From Actinomucor elegans (Eukaryota; Mucoromycota; Mucoromycetes; Mucorales; Mucoraceae), in assembly GCA_026027325.1 (NCBI GenBank), contig JAMSLZ010000016.1, positions 62,001 through 126,000 of the forward strand: a stretch of DNA of 64,000 nt, in the 5' to 3' direction. The notes beneath the pieces are model-generated. The model was not told where the DNA came from. It worked only from the letters and a program-made list of their open reading frames with translations, and ran no database searches. The position numbers and the translations under genes are program-made. The first letter of the stretch is position 1. Every line of letters begins with the position of its first letter. Shown piece by piece: positions 62,568-64,000 of this stretch.

Positions 62568-64000
62568 AACCTAAAGCGGTATGCACTATACCTGAATCAA
62601 TTGTGAAGATTCCGATGAAAAGTGGCGCTAATTGCTATGTAAGACAATACCCATTACCTGTTCATGCGAAAGCAGAAATAGAGAAACAACTCAAAGAGTG
62701 GTTGGACAACGGTATAGTTGAAAAATCCAAGCCTAGCGCTAGATTTCATTCACCATTATTAGCTGTACCTAAAAAGGATGAAAATGACAAACTCACAAAG
62801 CTACGCATTTGTTGTGATTTGAGAAAAATCAACGCATCTATTTCAGAAGACTTACAAGAAAATTTTGCTGTACCAAAAATTACTGAGATCTTCGATAGAG
62901 TCTCAAAAAAGGCAAAAATCATGTCTAAAATTGATCTCAAACAGGCTTATTACTCTTTCGCTGTTGATGAGGCTAGTAGAGAAGTATTATCATTCTCTTA
63001 TAATCATATAAACTACAAATGGTGCCACGCGCCCTTCGGATTAAGCTTTCTTACAAGCCAATACTGCAGGGTTATGAACATCCTCTTGGGAGACTTAGAA
63101 GGAGTAGAAACATATGTAGATGATTGTGTACTCTATAGTGAAACGATAGAAGAACATATTAAATTGATAAACACAGTGCTCGAAAGATTGACTTCTGTAA
63201 ATTTAAAGATCAATCCCGACAAATGCACATGGTTTCGAACGGCATTATATTTATTGGGCTTTATTGTTGGACCTGGCATTACAAAGATCGATCACAGACG
63301 ACTTTCAAACATTGATAAATGGCCAATTCCTAAAAACGCTGCACAAGTACGAAGTATTATGGGTGTGATTTCTCATTTAAGGGATTACTGTCCTATGCTT
63401 AGTAAAGTAGCTGCACCTTTAGATCAACTACGTAATGATAAGGATGTACAAACCAAATGGACGTCTTTACATACTGATCGATTCAATCGGATTAAACAGA
63501 TTCTTGTGTCTAATGCCGTGCTTCACCAGCCTGATCTATCCAAGAAATTTTATCTGGAGACAGACGCATCTGTATATGGGATAGCTTGTGCACTCACTCA
63601 AAGAGATGAATTTAATAGAACTGTACACATTGCTTTCATTAGCAAGTCTCTCAATTCGGCTGAGCGCAATTGGTCCACCAATAGACGCGAAACTGCTGCA
63701 ATTGTATTCGGATTGATCAGATTTAGACCTTTGCTATGGGGGCATCCATTACCTATCGAGGTGCTCACTGATCATATGGCTCTTACTTACATGTTCACGT
63801 CTACCACGTTGAACAGTACATTACAATCTTATATGGATGTTATTGGACAATTCAATCTGAATGTAGTTCACTTAAAAGGCATTGCCAATAAACTACCTGA
63901 TGCACTATCTCGCGTTTACCCTCCTATTATTGAAGATCAAACGCTGGAGGGGGAGCAGGATCGCAATATTAAACGATTAGAGAAATACATCTTACTAAGA
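62555..64000 (+). pseudogene. Element E reverse transcriptase and RNase H, runs off window
   Basis: Open to the window edge in the frame starting at 62555. VCTIPESIVKIP, LRICCDLRKINAS, IMSKIDLKQAYYSF, catalytic YVDD (about 63114-63125), FIVGPGI, RNase H FYLETDASVYGIACALTQR and LTDHMALTY. The order matches element D (YVDD, TDAS, TDHRA). It is joined to the protease by a 1-nt slip. Integrase is presumed to lie beyond the window. Confidence 0.9.

Larger units (their letters stand above)
52745..64000 (+). mobile_element. Element E: Ty3-type retrotransposon split by CACTA, runs off window
   Basis: 5' LTR 52745-53046, Gag from 53077, protease after the CACTA insertion, then RT and RNase H to the window edge. 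No tRNA-type TGG site follows the LTR. Related to element D in all domains but clearly diverged. Confidence 0.92.

Overview
The window is almost entirely transposable elements nested in one another, plus two intact tRNA genes. Short introns (60-68 nt), Ty3-type and APE-type retroelements, CACTA, Merlin and Tc1/IS630 transposons, and the lack of ordinary host genes suggest a repeat island of a fungal nuclear genome. An early-diverging (Mucoromycota-type) fungus is my best guess; no host marker gene proves it.

Positions 1-28087 hold a tandem stack of non-LTR retrotransposons (LINEs), all on the minus strand and all joined at the first 14 bases of a tRNA-Ala gene (GGGGATGTAGCTCA). From left to right: LINE copy 1 (cut by the window edge), an ORF1-only 'half-LINE', LINE copy 3 (interrupted by a chromodomain-DDE transposon and a Merlin transposon), LINE copy 4 (interrupted by a mariner), LINE copy 5 (interrupted by a solo LTR), then the complete tRNA-Ala(AGC). 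With nested insertions removed, copies 3, 4 and 5 come out at 4844, 4847 and 4855 bp, which supports the boundaries.

Positions 28131-36571 hold an intact Ty3-type LTR retrotransposon (element A; 1605-aa Gag-Pol; identical 154-bp LTRs) 43 bp downstream of the tRNA-Ala, then a six-element nest of LTRs around an IS630-like transposon. Positions 36602-47090 hold a Ty3/chromovirus (element D) inserted in an older copy of its own LTR and itself carrying a second Merlin and a second chromodomain-DDE element. Positions 47091-50044 hold decayed Tc1 pieces, a palindromic fold-back mariner and LTR remnants ending 47 bp downstream of a tRNA-Asp(GTC). Positions 50241-52743 are an AT-rich stretch bounded by a 414-bp direct repeat, with a candidate micro-exon gene. 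From 52745 to the end is another Ty3-type element (E), split by a complete 7.4-kb CACTA transposon with two spliced genes.

The most unusual system is a set of four very AT-rich DNA transposons (two Merlin, two PIF/Harbinger-like with a C-terminal chromodomain). Their genes start 22-53 nt downstream of AAAATTGA, the known early-promoter motif of mimivirus-type giant viruses. The chromodomain elements are bounded by long terminal direct repeats (221 or 402 bp) that look like LTRs, and a solo copy of one repeat is present. A viral origin or passage of these elements is an inference.
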